A DNA stretch of 64,000 nucleotides from Streptomyces sp. B93 (GCF_018070565.1 NZ_JAGPXL010000014.1:1-64000), one strand, 5' to 3'; positions 51,628-59,493 are shown, counted from the stretch's first letter. Translations and numbers: made by a program. The notes: generated by a model not told the origin, from the sequence alone.

Positions 51628-51974
51628 CAGTCCGGCCGCAGGTTCTCGTGGTGGTCACACAGAGCGTTGACGATGCGGGCGAGCCGCTGGGCGTGCGCGA
51701 TCCTCGCGGGCAGCGTGTCGTTGTGTGGGGTCGTGCCGAGGCGCAGGCGGGCTTCGCCGACGCAGGCGAGCGCGCACGCTCCCGGGATGTCGTCCTTCGG
51801 CAGCCGGTGCCTGGCGGCCTCCACCTCGGGTATGGCCACCATGATGTGTCCCCGCAGCTGGAGCGTCAGCGTCTCCAGGTCCTCGGGCGAGGGCGGCTCG
51901 GCGGTATCGGCGAGCAGGCGGCGTGCGGTGGCCCGCATTGTCTCCACGTCCATGGGGCGGTGGTCCACTCTCAT
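51627..51974 (-). CDS. DUF6415-like small protein
   Basis: 115 residues from ATG 51974, overlapping the previous stop by 4 bp. Helical, with MRATARRLLADTAEPPSPED, LETLTLQLRGHIMVAIPEVE and a C-terminal ARLRLG region, matching a family found in many Streptomyces beside XRE regulators. No activity is known. It is the second gene of the operon that starts at 52372. Confidence 0.65.
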   Translation of the reverse strand: MRVDHRPMDVETMRATARRLLADTAEPPSPEDLETLTLQLRGHIMVAIPEVEAARHRLPKDDIPGACALACVGEARLRLGTTPHNDTLPARIAHAQRLARIVNALCDHHENLRPD

Positions 51975-52372
51975 GCAGATGCGCTCGCCTTCTGGTCCTC
52001 GCCGACGCGCGGCCCGAAGGCGTCGTCGATGGCGGCCCGCAGTGCGGCCGGGTCCGTCAGCCACCGGTCCTCGCCCGGCCACATCCGCCAGTGCGGCCCG
52101 GGGCCCGCGGTGCGGCGAGCCGGGGGGATGGTCACCGCGGCTCCGACGCCGAGTGGACGCGTGTTGACGACGTCCCAGTCCGCGGCGGTGCCGACGGGCA
52201 CGAAGTAGTAGACGACGCTGCTGAGCGGGTCTTCCACGATGGCACCACAGTGCGAACCGAGGATGGTCATGGCGGCGAGGCCGACGCTGCGCGGTACGCG
52301 GATGGCGTCCCAGTCCTGGCCAGCGTCATGCAGGGTGCAGGCTGCGGCGGACGGTAAAGGGGTCGTCGGCAT
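51971..52372 (-). CDS. Small partner protein of XRE-TPR regulator
   Basis: 133 residues from ATG 52372 with GAGGAG upstream. It aligns with the protein at 38359 (YYFVPVGTAADWDV against CFVVPAGTADAWDV; both end with a DPAALRAAI-type helix). It is first gene of the leftward operon and faces the XRE-TPR regulator gene across a 192-bp region with two small palindromes. Function unknown, probably regulatory. Confidence 0.72.
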   Translation of the reverse strand: MPTTPLPSAAACTLHDAGQDWDAIRVPRSVGLAAMTILGSHCGAIVEDPLSSVVYYFVPVGTAADWDVVNTRPLGVGAAVTIPPARRTAGPGPHWRMWPGEDRWLTDPAALRAAIDDAFGPRVGEDQKASASA

Positions 52373-52420
52373 ACGGTCTCCTCAGGGCGCCTGTCGTGAT
52401 CAGGTGCGTACAAGGGTGGC

Positions 52421-52430
52421 CCTCAAGAGG
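52421..52430. promoter_or_regulatory. Small palindrome in divergent promoter, site 1
   Basis: CCTC-AA-GAGG, perfect. A near-copy lies at 52466. Confidence 0.5.
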
Positions 52431-52465
52431 ACCTGTTCCAAGGACTTCAAAGGGTCTCTTCTATG

Positions 52466-52476
52466 CCTCTAAGAGG
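52466..52476. promoter_or_regulatory. Small palindrome in divergent promoter, site 2
   Basis: CCTCT-A-AGAGG, perfect, 45 bp from site 1. The surrounding sequence is unusually AT-rich for this window. Confidence 0.5.
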
Positions 52477-52564
52477 GCTTTATGTAGGTCTTGGGAGTGA
52501 TGGGTGGCCAGCGTCAGGGCCTGGGGGGACACTTGCCGCAGTGCTCGACATTGGAGGTGCAGCA

Positions 52565-53791
52565 GTGGCACGCCCCGCAGGGAACACCCGCCTCAAGGCC
52601 GCGCGTGTAGCGGCCGGTTACCACTCTCAGCAGGCCCTTGCCGATGCTCTCGGCATCGGGGCGAGGCAGGTCCGTCGATGGGAGTCCGAGGCGCCGCCGG
52701 TGCCGCAGCCCGAGGTGGCTCAGCGACTCACACGACTACTCGCCCAAGACCTGGCGTCCCTCGGATTCACCCGCCCCGGCGGAGCGGCCCCCGACCACGG
52801 GCGCCGCACCGTGCTCGCGGCGACTGCCACAGCGGTCGGTCTGGCCGTTGTCCCCACCCAGGCGGTGGCCAGGCAGCCTGCCAGCGCCGCCGAGGACTAC
52901 GAGGCGGTGACCCGCTCACACCGGCGCCTGTACTGGTCCGTCGCCCCGGCGACGCTGCACCCGGCGGCGCTCGCACACGCCACCCTCGGTTGCGAGCTGT
53001 TGCCCGAAGCCGCTGGGCAGACCCGGCAGCGGATCGCCGCGGCGCTCGCCGAGACGTGGCTCCTGGCCGGGCGGATCGAGTTCTTCGACCTGCGCGACGC
53101 CGACCGCGCCCAGCAAACCCTGCTCCGCGCCCTCCAGGCCGCGGGTGAGGCGGACGATCCACTCCTGGGCGCTGCAGTGCTCGCGCACACGGCGTTCATC
53201 CCTGGCTGGGCTGGCGAACGGGACGCCGCTGCCGAGCGGATGGTGGCCGCGCGGACCTACGCCCGCCGCGGCCCGGCCTCCGCCGAACTGCTCGCATGGC
53301 TCGATGCTGTCGAGGCAGAGTGCGAGACCCGCTGCGGCAACACCAGGACTGCGCTGCACCTGATCGGCCATGCCGAGACGGTTCTCGGGTCGGGCAGCGG
53401 GCACGAGTCGCCGCCGTGGCTCGACTGGTTCTCGGCCGTCCGGCTCGCGGCCTTCAAGGGCAACACCCAGCTGAAGGCAGGCCACCTGCCGCAGGCCCGG
53501 AGCACGCTGCTCGAGGTCCTGGACGCGCTTGGCCCGGCCGAGGAGAAGCAGAGCACGGTCGTCCTCGGTGACCTGGCCGCCGTCGAGGTGGCAGCCGGTG
53601 ACCCCGGGGCGGCCTGCGGGTACGCCGTGCGCGCGCTCGATCAGCTCGAGCGGACCTGGTACGCGACCGGCATGGACCGGGTGCGGGAGGTGCGGCGCGC
53701 CCTGGCGCCGCACCAGCACGAGAGGTGCGTACGGGAGCTGGACGACCGGCTGTATGGCTGGTCGACGACGGTCAGCGCTCTTGCCCGTTGA
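52565..53791 (+). CDS. XRE regulator with TPR-like C-terminus
   Basis: 408 residues from GTG 52565 with GGAGGTG 7 bases upstream. The helix-turn-helix (about 8-55: LKAARVAAGYHSQQALADAL, ARQVRRWES) is followed by a hydrophobic element (RRTVLAATATAVGLAVVP, about 80-98) and TPR-like helices (about 115-400). It has the same order of elements as the regulator at 36606 (HTH, hydrophobic patch, TPR). Divergent from the small-protein operon that it likely controls. Confidence 0.85.
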   Translation: MARPAGNTRLKAARVAAGYHSQQALADALGIGARQVRRWESEAPPVPQPEVAQRLTRLLAQDLASLGFTRPGGAAPDHGRRTVLAATATAVGLAVVPTQAVARQPASAAEDYEAVTRSHRRLYWSVAPATLHPAALAHATLGCELLPEAAGQTRQRIAAALAETWLLAGRIEFFDLRDADRAQQTLLRALQAAGEADDPLLGAAVLAHTAFIPGWAGERDAAAERMVAARTYARRGPASAELLAWLDAVEAECETRCGNTRTALHLIGHAETVLGSGSGHESPPWLDWFSAVRLAAFKGNTQLKAGHLPQARSTLLEVLDALGPAEEKQSTVVLGDLAAVEVAAGDPGAACGYAVRALDQLERTWYATGMDRVREVRRALAPHQHERCVRELDDRLYGWSTTVSALAR

Positions 53792-54434
53792 ACTGAGCGA
53801 TCTGCGGTGACAGCTCCAGCAGCGACTCAATCCGGAGGGTGGGGAGCTTCTGTGCCTGCTCGCTGCGCCACTGGATCGTCGCCCACGGCCCCCGGCGTAC
53901 CAGCGCGGTGTGCATGCCCGCGCGACGGGCGGGGGCGATGTCGTTGTCGACGCGGTCGCCGACGTACAGCATCTCGTCGGGCTCGGCCGGGACGACCTCG
54001 GCGACGCGGTCGAAGAATGCACGGTCCGGCTTCGAGGCGCCCCAGTCGTCCGAGGTGCCGATGAGGTCGACGTCCGGGGTGAACAGCTCGCGGAGGATCC
54101 GCCCGGCGCGCACGGTCTGGTTTCCGGCGATGCCAAGCCACAGGCCGTCTGCGCGCAGAGCCTTGAGCGCGTCGCGGACGTCTGGGTACAGGTCATCCTC
54201 GCCAAAGGTCTCCGGCTGCCCGGCCGCCGCGCGCGCCTCGCGCTCGGCGTAGAGGTCGAAGCCGGGTCGGAACTCCTGGAATACGTCGCGGTAGTCGCGA
54301 CCTTGGGCGATGACGGCGCCGAACATGGAGTGGAAGGTGTGGCGGGGTACGCCGAGCCAGTCGGCCCAGGCTCCGTACTCGGTGGTCTCGTCTACGAGGC
54401 ATTCGCCGACGTCGAAGATCACAGCGCGAATCAT
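53772..54434 (-). CDS. HAD-superfamily hydrolase
   Basis: 220 residues from ATG 54434. HAD motif I is altered: FDVGECLVDE has Asp then Glu where D-x-D is normal, so the second catalytic Asp is missing. Motif II is IAGNQT, the motif III Lys is in GASKPDRAFF, motif IV is YVGDRVDND. Loss of the general acid Asp might change or slow phosphatase activity. The gene overlaps the end of the convergent XRE gene by 20 bp. A strong hairpin lies upstream. Confidence 0.8.
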   Translation of the reverse strand: MIRAVIFDVGECLVDETTEYGAWADWLGVPRHTFHSMFGAVIAQGRDYRDVFQEFRPGFDLYAEREARAAAGQPETFGEDDLYPDVRDALKALRADGLWLGIAGNQTVRAGRILRELFTPDVDLIGTSDDWGASKPDRAFFDRVAEVVPAEPDEMLYVGDRVDNDIAPARRAGMHTALVRRGPWATIQWRSEQAQKLPTLRIESLLELSPQIAQFNGQER

Positions 54435-54455
54435 GCGGGCAGAGTATCGGGGCAT

Positions 54456-54501
54456 GATGTATGGGCCCTCACCACCCGAAGGTGGTGAGGGCCCATACAT
54501 C
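54456..54501. terminator. 21-bp perfect hairpin between small ORF and HAD gene
   Basis: Arms 54456-54476 and 54481-54501 match perfectly. The loop is TTCG (minus strand) closed by C-G, the very stable UUCG tetraloop. It overlaps the stop codon of the minus-strand ORF at 54500, so it is probably that gene's terminator, though it also shapes the HAD leader. Confidence 0.8.
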
Positions 54502-54704
54502 ACGGGGACTGACGGCGCTGCGGATCCAATGCCGCCACCAGCGGGGCGCTGCCCGGCGTCTGGTTGACCGGGTCGCCGTTGGTTTCAGCGGGCGGAGTGA
54601 CGCCCGCGCGGGTGAGCTGGGTGAGGGTGAGGGCTGTGACGCCGACCGCACCATCTGGTTCATCGTTCGCGAGGCCGCCGCCTTTACAGCCAAGCCCCGC
54701 TCGA
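54500..54704 (-). CDS. Possible small ORF, phage-protein-like fragment
   Basis: The frame reads VTALTLTQLTRAGVTPPAET, then NGDPVNQ and ALDPQRRQSP, before a stop inside the big hairpin. It reminds me of a Streptomyces phage/accessory protein N-terminus, but no good start codon is visible and the length is short. It is bracketed by terminators at both ends. Could be a truncated gene or chance. Confidence 0.35.
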
Positions 54705-54709
54705 ACGCG

Positions 54710-54734
54710 AAAACCCCTGCTTGGGCGGGGGTTT
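54710..54734. terminator. Rho-independent terminator-like hairpin
   Basis: AAACCCC pairs with GGGGTTT around a short centre, with T- and A-rich sides, bidirectional. It probably ends the PASTA lipoprotein transcript coming from the right. Confidence 0.6.
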
Positions 54735-54884
54735 GTATGGCGTGTGGGCACAGATGTACTGCTGGCATCGGATCATGCAGCGCTGATCGACTACGTGCCT
54801 AGCAACGTAATCGGCGAGTTCTCGTAGAGCCGCTGGAAGATGTGCTCCAGCCGCCGGGCGGAAAGCCGGGCCGGTCGGAGGAGT

Positions 54885-55334
54885 TCAGCAGGTCTCGTCG
54901 TCCTTGACCGCGTACAGGGTGACGAGCGTGTCGGTGGGGTGCGTGCCAGGATCGGGCTCTTGGCTGCACACGGTCCAGTTGCGATCCAGGATCTGCAAGC
55001 GGTTCTGGCCGCTGGCGTCCTGGTCGTCGAGGACGTAGAACCCGGCGGCCTGTGCCTCATCTTGTGCGGCCTGGAGATCCTTGCCGACGAGATTGGGCAG
55101 CGCTGCGGTCTCCGGTTGGCCGTCGTCGACCCCGGTGTCGTCGGCAGGTGCCTCAGGGGTCTGGGCGTCGTCAGTAGGCGCCTCGGTGCTCTCAGGGTCC
55201 TGCTTGCTCTGGCCGTTGATCTCTTCGATGGTGGTGTCCGGCTTGTTGGAGCTGCCGTTCTCGGTGCCTTCGCAGGCGGTGAGCGTGAACAGGGCTGCGA
55301 CGGCTAGCCCGATCGCGATGGTGCGGATGCGCAT
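54885..55334 (-). CDS. PASTA-domain lipoprotein
   Basis: 149 residues. A signal peptide ends in lipobox LTAC (about 18-21). An acidic Asp/Glu/Thr/Pro-rich spacer (about 25-75) leads to one PASTA domain (about 78-148: LPNLVGKDLQAAQDEAQAAG, then PGTHPTDTLVTLYA). Two cysteines near the end could pair. PASTA domains bind peptidoglycan fragments or beta-lactam-like ligands. No kinase is linked. It lies in the accessory region, next to tRNA-His. Confidence 0.85.
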   Translation of the reverse strand: MRIRTIAIGLAVAALFTLTACEGTENGSSNKPDTTIEEINGQSKQDPESTEAPTDDAQTPEAPADDTGVDDGQPETAALPNLVGKDLQAAQDEAQAAGFYVLDDQDASGQNRLQILDRNWTVCSQEPDPGTHPTDTLVTLYAVKDDETC

Positions 55335-55567
55335 GGTGTCCCCCCGGGTGTGGCGAGCGGGGCAGCATCATGTGCTGTGTGTGAGTGACGTGAAGGCAGT
55401 TTGAGGTTTCTGTCACACGAAGGGGTGGCGGTGTGACGAGGGCCTGCGCGGGGAAGGTGATGGCGCCGCTCTTCTGGGGTCGCTCCACGATGCTCGCCAG
55501 GCAGGGAAGACAGGCCGTGGAATCCGTGATTGGTTCCCGCCGCGTTCCCATGGTGACCAAGAACACC
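55335..55567. other. Leader of the PASTA gene and spacer to the tRNA-His
   Basis: 233 bp. A TGTGTGAGTGAC area (55376-55391) and TCACACGAAG suggest promoter elements, but I cannot assign them. No coding sequence is supported. Confidence 0.4.
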
Positions 55568-55599
55568 AAGGCCCGACCTGTTCTCACAGGTCGGGCCTT
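55568..55599 (-). terminator. Terminator of tRNA-His
   Basis: A perfect 13-bp stem (AAGGCCCGACCTG with its complement) and a six-base loop, 11 bases after the tRNA 3' end. Confidence 0.85.
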
Positions 55600-55609
55600 G
55601 ATCAGTAAG

Positions 55610-55683
55610 GGTGAGTGACGGGACTCGAACCCGCGGCATCCTGGACCACAACCAGGTGCTCTACCAGCTGAGCTACACCCACC
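55610..55683 (-). tRNA. tRNA-His (GTG)
   Basis: Acceptor GTGGGTG/CACTCAC, an extra G at -1 facing C73 (the His identity pair), anticodon loop TTGTGGT (anticodon GTG) and T-arm GCGGG-TTCGAGT-CCCGT. CCA is not encoded. Confidence 0.97.
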
Positions 55684-55793
55684 ATGACCGGTGGTTCGTG
55701 GTCTGTCCGACCGGCCGAGAAAAAGTGTACAGGGTCCGAAGGGGTGCTCGCGCCCGCCTTTTCCCGGGGCCCCCGCACGGGCCCGGGGGCCGG

Positions 55794-56396
55794 CTAACGG
55801 GCGGGTACGACGTGCCTGGCGGCGATCGCCTTCGCGGTCTCCGAGTCCGGGCCGGGCTGCGGGACGAAGACGGCCTCGCGGTAGTAGCGCAGTTCCGCGA
55901 TGGACTCGCGGATGTCGGCGAGGGCGCGGTGGTTGCCGTTCTTCTCGGGGCTGTTGAAGTACGCCCGCGGGTACCAGCGCCGGGCCAGCTCCTTGATGCT
56001 GGAGACGTCGACGATCCGGTAGTGGAGGTAGTCCTCCAGGGTGGGCATGTCCCGCAGCAGGAAGCCGCGGTCGGTGCCGACGGAGTTGCCGCACAGCGGG
56101 GCCTTGCCCGGCTCCTTGACGTGCTCGCGCACATACGCCAGGACCTGCGCCTCGGCGTCCGCCAGCGTCGTGCCGCCCTCCAGCTCGGCGAGCAGACCGG
56201 ACGCGGTGTGCATCTGACGCACCACCTCCGGCATCGTCTCCAGCGCCGCGTCCGGCGGACGGATGACGATGTCCACGCCGTCGCCGAGCACGTTCAGCTC
56301 GGAGTCGGTGACGAGGGCGGCCACCTCGATGAGCGCGTCGTCGGACAGCGAGAGGCCGGTCATCTCGCAGTCGATCCACACCATGCGATCGTTCAT
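55794..56396 (-). CDS. orn: Oligoribonuclease Orn
   Basis: 200 residues. DEDDh motifs: WIDCEMTGL (Asp and Glu), a central Asp in GNSVGTDRGFL, and HRALADI with the His and last Asp. It degrades 2-5 nt RNAs and pGpG, the c-di-GMP breakdown product, in the cytoplasm, a link to CdgA in this window. The orn-adpA order is conserved in Streptomyces (known as ornA). The gene lies between adpA and the tRNA-His, with its own start 122 bp after the adpA stop. Confidence 0.95.
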   Translation of the reverse strand: MNDRMVWIDCEMTGLSLSDDALIEVAALVTDSELNVLGDGVDIVIRPPDAALETMPEVVRQMHTASGLLAELEGGTTLADAEAQVLAYVREHVKEPGKAPLCGNSVGTDRGFLLRDMPTLEDYLHYRIVDVSSIKELARRWYPRAYFNSPEKNGNHRALADIRESIAELRYYREAVFVPQPGPDSETAKAIAARHVVPAR

Positions 56397-56467
56397 GTGT
56401 CTAACCCTACGGCCCCGGCGTTCGAACCCGACCCCGGCGACGGGGACCTTCGACGCGCCGCAACGCC

Positions 56468-56508
56468 CACGGCGGGCCCCCGGGCCGGGAACCCGGGAGC
56501 CCGCCGTG
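56468..56508. terminator. Terminator of adpA
   Basis: CACGGCGGGC...CCCGGG pairs with CCCGGG.GCCCGCCGTG, a 16-bp stem with one bulge, directly after the adpA stop at 56518. Confidence 0.8.
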
Positions 56509-56517
56509 AACGGGTGG

Positions 56518-57738
56518 TCACGCGCCGCTGCGCTGGCCCGGCAGGCCCGCCAGCGACGGCGAGGTTGAGCCGACCGTCGCCGGGCGGCGGGACTGGTGGG
56601 GCAGCGGGCTGTCGGGATGGAGGCTGGGTGGCGGGCCGACCGGCGCGCTCGGACCGGGGGCCGGTGCGACCTGCGGGGCAGGGCTCACCGGACCGTCGGA
56701 CTCCATCGGCCGGTCGCCGTGCGGACGGCGTGCCCGGTACGCGGCGCGGTAGGCCGCCGGGGACGAGCCGAGCTGGCGGCGGAAGTGACCGCGCAGCGCC
56801 ACCGGTGAGCGGAAGCCGCAGCGACCCGCGACCTCGTCCACCGAGTAGTCGGACGTCTCCAGCAGCCGCTGCGCCTGGAGCACCCGTTGGGTGATCAGCC
56901 ACTGGAGCGGGGCCGAACCCGTCAGGGAGCGGAAGCGGCGGTCGAAGGTGCGGCGCGACATGTACGCGCGTGCCGCCAGCGTCTCCACGTCGAACTGCTC
57001 GTGGAGGTGTTCCAGTGCCCAGGCGACGACCTCGGCGAGCGGGTCGGCGCCGATCTCCTCCGGTAAAGACCGGTCGAGATAGCGCTCCTGTCCGCCGCTG
57101 CGGCGCGGCGGTACCACCAGGCGCCGGGCCAGCGCGCCCGCCGCCTCGTTGCCGTGGTCCGTGCGCACGATGTGGAGGCAGAGGTCGATCCCGGCCGCCG
57201 TACCGGCGGAGGTCAGGACGTCTCCGTCGTCGACGAAGAGTTCCCTGGGATCGACGTGCACCGACGGGTAGCGCTTGGCCAGCGTCGGGGCGTACATCCA
57301 GTGGGTGGTGGCCGGGCGGCCGTCCAGCAGGCCGGCCGCGGCCAGGACGAAGGCGCCGGTGCACAGCCCGACGATGCGGGCGCCTTCCTCATGGGCCCGG
57401 CGCAGCGCGTCGAGTGCTTCCTCCGGTGGCGGTGAGGTGATCGACCGCCAGGCCGGCACGACGACGGTGCCCGCCCGGGAGATCGCCTCCAGGCCATGCG
57501 GCGCGGTGAGTTCCAGGCCCCCTGTGGTCCGCAGCGGGCCTTCCTCGCCCGCGCACACGAGCAGCCGGTAGCGCGGTACGCCGGCGTCCTGGCGGTCGAT
57601 CCCGAACACCGACAGCGGTATGGAACTCTCGAAGATGGGACCGCCGCTGAACAGCAGCACCGCGACGATCTCCTTGCGCCGACGCCCGGACAGCTTCCGG
57701 GCCGCGGCTTCCGGCGCGGCGGTGGAGTCGTGGCTCAT
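56518..57738 (-). CDS. adpA: AdpA (BldH), AraC-family developmental master regulator
   Basis: 406 residues. The N-terminal GATase1/DJ-1-like dimerisation domain (about 25-210; the elbow cysteine is in GLCTGAFVLAAAG) is joined to a C-terminal AraC DNA-binding domain (about 230-330; two HTH: VETLAARAYMSRRTFDRRF and SVDEVAGRCGFRSPVALRGHF). Codon 225 is TTA (57064-57066), located between the two domains in YLDRSLPEE. This makes translation depend on the bldA tRNA, as in other streptomycetes. The Pro/Ser-rich tail is variable. It controls hundreds of genes of differentiation and secondary metabolism. Confidence 0.97.
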   Translation of the reverse strand: MSHDSTAAPEAAARKLSGRRRKEIVAVLLFSGGPIFESSIPLSVFGIDRQDAGVPRYRLLVCAGEEGPLRTTGGLELTAPHGLEAISRAGTVVVPAWRSITSPPPEEALDALRRAHEEGARIVGLCTGAFVLAAAGLLDGRPATTHWMYAPTLAKRYPSVHVDPRELFVDDGDVLTSAGTAAGIDLCLHIVRTDHGNEAAGALARRLVVPPRRSGGQERYLDRSLPEEIGADPLAEVVAWALEHLHEQFDVETLAARAYMSRRTFDRRFRSLTGSAPLQWLITQRVLQAQRLLETSDYSVDEVAGRCGFRSPVALRGHFRRQLGSSPAAYRAAYRARRPHGDRPMESDGPVSPAPQVAPAPGPSAPVGPPPSLHPDSPLPHQSRRPATVGSTSPSLAGLPGQRSGA

Positions 57739-58143
57739 ACTGCTAAGCCCCCCTCGGTGGTCGCGGCGCCCTGATCCTTTCGGGTCTGTCGCTCCAACAC
57801 GTTTCCCCTCGGTCCTGCACGAGTCCCCCGCCGTAAGACAGTCAAGATCGAATCTACTGCGTTACGCCGTGCCCAGGTGGCCAGTTCGGGCCTAGGCACA
57901 TTGTCGACTTGGCAACTTGGCGTAAAGCATTCGATCACGAAGCGTTGCACTCGTGGGCCGCGTAGGGAAGTGCGCCTGACCGCGGTGGCCAATCAGCGTA
58001 GGGTGCGCGAACCCCCCAGGACCCTGTCCATGCAGGTCGAACGGGGGTTGGGGGGTGGTTGGGGGTGGCAATGCACGAGATCTGGAAGTTGGCTGAAAAG
58101 CTACGGGCTGATGCATGGAAACCGGTCAGCCGACCGGTGTGTT
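57739..58143. other. 405-bp upstream region of adpA
   Basis: A long untranslated regulatory region is usual for adpA. Besides the AdpA box at 57878 it has an AT-richer block (57845-57865) and TGGC words at 57910-57930 and 57985 that fit the consensus less well. No coding sequence is seen. Confidence 0.6.
57878..57887 (+). promoter_or_regulatory. AdpA-binding site in the adpA promoter region
   Basis: TGGCCAGTTC agrees at all ten positions with the consensus TGGCSNGWWY and lies 140 bp upstream of the start codon, suggesting autoregulation. Confidence 0.7.
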
Positions 58144-58440
58144 TTAGCCCGAGTGGCCTGAGTGGCGACCGGCCCGGCGCGCACCGGCCGGAGAGCGGTG
58201 GTGCCGGCCCCTCGGCGGCCCGGCGGACTCCGCGGCCCGCTCCCGGGCCGCGCACCGCTCGGACCGGCGCAGCAGGACACGGCAGGCGGCGGTGACGGCG
58301 GCCAGCCCCAGCGCCGTACCGGCGGCACCGGCGAGCGAGGTGCCGAACGCCACCAGGACCACCGGGACGAGGACGCAGGCGAAGGCCGCCCAGCCGATGA
58401 CGCCGGAGGTGGTGTCGGGTGTGGGGCGGGCTGAACGCAT
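58144..58440 (-). CDS. Small membrane protein
   Basis: 98 residues from ATG 58440 with AGGGAG upstream. Two hydrophobic helices (about 12-32 and 36-55), a basic C-terminal half rich in Arg/His/Gly, and no domain. It lies upstream of adpA and reads the same way but is too far away to be its operon partner. Function unknown. Confidence 0.65.
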   Translation of the reverse strand: MRSARPTPDTTSGVIGWAAFACVLVPVVLVAFGTSLAGAAGTALGLAAVTAACRVLLRRSERCAARERAAESAGPPRGRHHRSPAGARRAGRHSGHSG

Positions 58441-58767
58441 CGCGGGCTCCCTGGGGCGGCGGTCGTGGGGTTCAACGGCCGGTCGGGGGGTCGGTCACTG
58501 TGTGTACCGGAAGCCGCGTTGGTTGAATACGGAAGCGGCGTTGATTGAATTCTGTGCAAACCGCCTGTACGGGGCAGCAACCATTGCGTTACGGGCGTCC
58601 CCTCGTGCATGCTCCGGGGAACCCGCCGCGGCCCGTGCGCGGGATCTGGGCGAAGGAGGCGTGCCGCCGTACCCTTGGGGGTATGGGGTTGGGAAGATGA
58701 TTCCCGGACACAGCTCCGCCGCACACGGTCGTCCCACCCACACAAGGATCAAAACGCCGAGACAGCC
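58441..58767. other. 327-bp divergent region between small membrane protein and stress protein genes
   Basis: It contains the tandem 22-bp repeat at 58508-58551 and an AT-rich area following it. No gene is visible. Promoters of both flanking genes should be here. Confidence 0.55.
58508..58551 (+). repeat. Two tandem 22-bp direct repeats
   Basis: Units CGGAAGCCGCGTTGGTTGAA(TA) and CGGAAGCGGCGTTGATTGAA(TT) adjoin exactly, differing at only three positions. The two-helical-turn spacing suits cooperative binding of a regulator. Confidence 0.8.
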
Positions 58768-59295
58768 ATGGCCGGTCACGAATTCTTCGAACCCGCGGAC
58801 CGCAAGCGACCGCTCGCCGAACCCACGGCGGCCGATCCCCTGGCGGCGGAAGAGCCACGCCAGTCCTGCGATCCCGCCTTCAAGCACGGGGTCGTCGTCG
58901 GCTTCGACGGCTCGACCTCCAGTGAGCGTGCGCTCGCCTACGCGATCGGCATGGCCCGGCGGTCCGGCTCCGGCCTGATCATCGTGCATGTCGCCAACCG
59001 GCTGCCCACCACGGTCTGGGCGGGCTGCGAGCCCCCGGTCTTCGTGGACGTGCCGGACCACCGCACCGAGGTCCTCGGTCTCGAGCTGGCCTGTGCGGAC
59101 TACCTCGCCGAGGTGCCCTGGATCCTGGTCGAGCGCGGCGGTGACATCTGTCACGAACTCGAAGAGGTGGGGCGGGAGTACGAGGCGGACGCGATCGTCG
59201 TCGGCTCCACGCACGGCATCGTGGGCCGGATCTTCGGCTCGGTGGCCGGGCGGCTCGCCAAGCGGGCGCAGCGGCCGGTCGTTGTGATTCCGTGA
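58768..59295 (+). CDS. Universal stress protein (UspA family)
   Basis: 175 residues from ATG 58768. A 38-residue hydrophilic N-terminus precedes one Usp domain (about 40-175). The ATP-binding motif is partly present: VVGFDGSTSSERAL at the start and GSTHGIVGRIFGSVAGRLA at the end, close to the G-2x-G-9x-G-[ST] signature. It probably binds nucleotide and acts under stress or hypoxia. Single gene. Confidence 0.87.
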   Translation: MAGHEFFEPADRKRPLAEPTAADPLAAEEPRQSCDPAFKHGVVVGFDGSTSSERALAYAIGMARRSGSGLIIVHVANRLPTTVWAGCEPPVFVDVPDHRTEVLGLELACADYLAEVPWILVERGGDICHELEEVGREYEADAIVVGSTHGIVGRIFGSVAGRLAKRAQRPVVVIP

Positions 59296-59493
59296 CGTCC
59301 TGTTGGCCCAGGTGAGATGCCCCGTGGGCAGGGGCCGTCCTTCTTTCAACTCCCGTTCTTTCAACTCCCGTTCCGGGCAGCGCTTCTCCGGTTCTCCCCC
59401 GCGTGAATCTACTCGTGCGTAGAGGTGTTTGTGCCTTTGTGAAGGGCATATATCGCTCACCGCACAACTGCACATGCATGAAGGGAGCCCGCC

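Noticed and set aside
54469..54768. Alternative 99-codon minus frame from ATG upstream of the phage-like fragment
   Set aside because: It runs through a terminator hairpin and has a Pro/Arg/Ser-biased composition, unlike a real protein.
50364..55609. Attachment repeat matching the tRNA-His 3' end
   Set aside because: I searched by eye for GGTTCGAGTCCCGTCAC near 50364-50470 and at other positions in the segment and found no copy.
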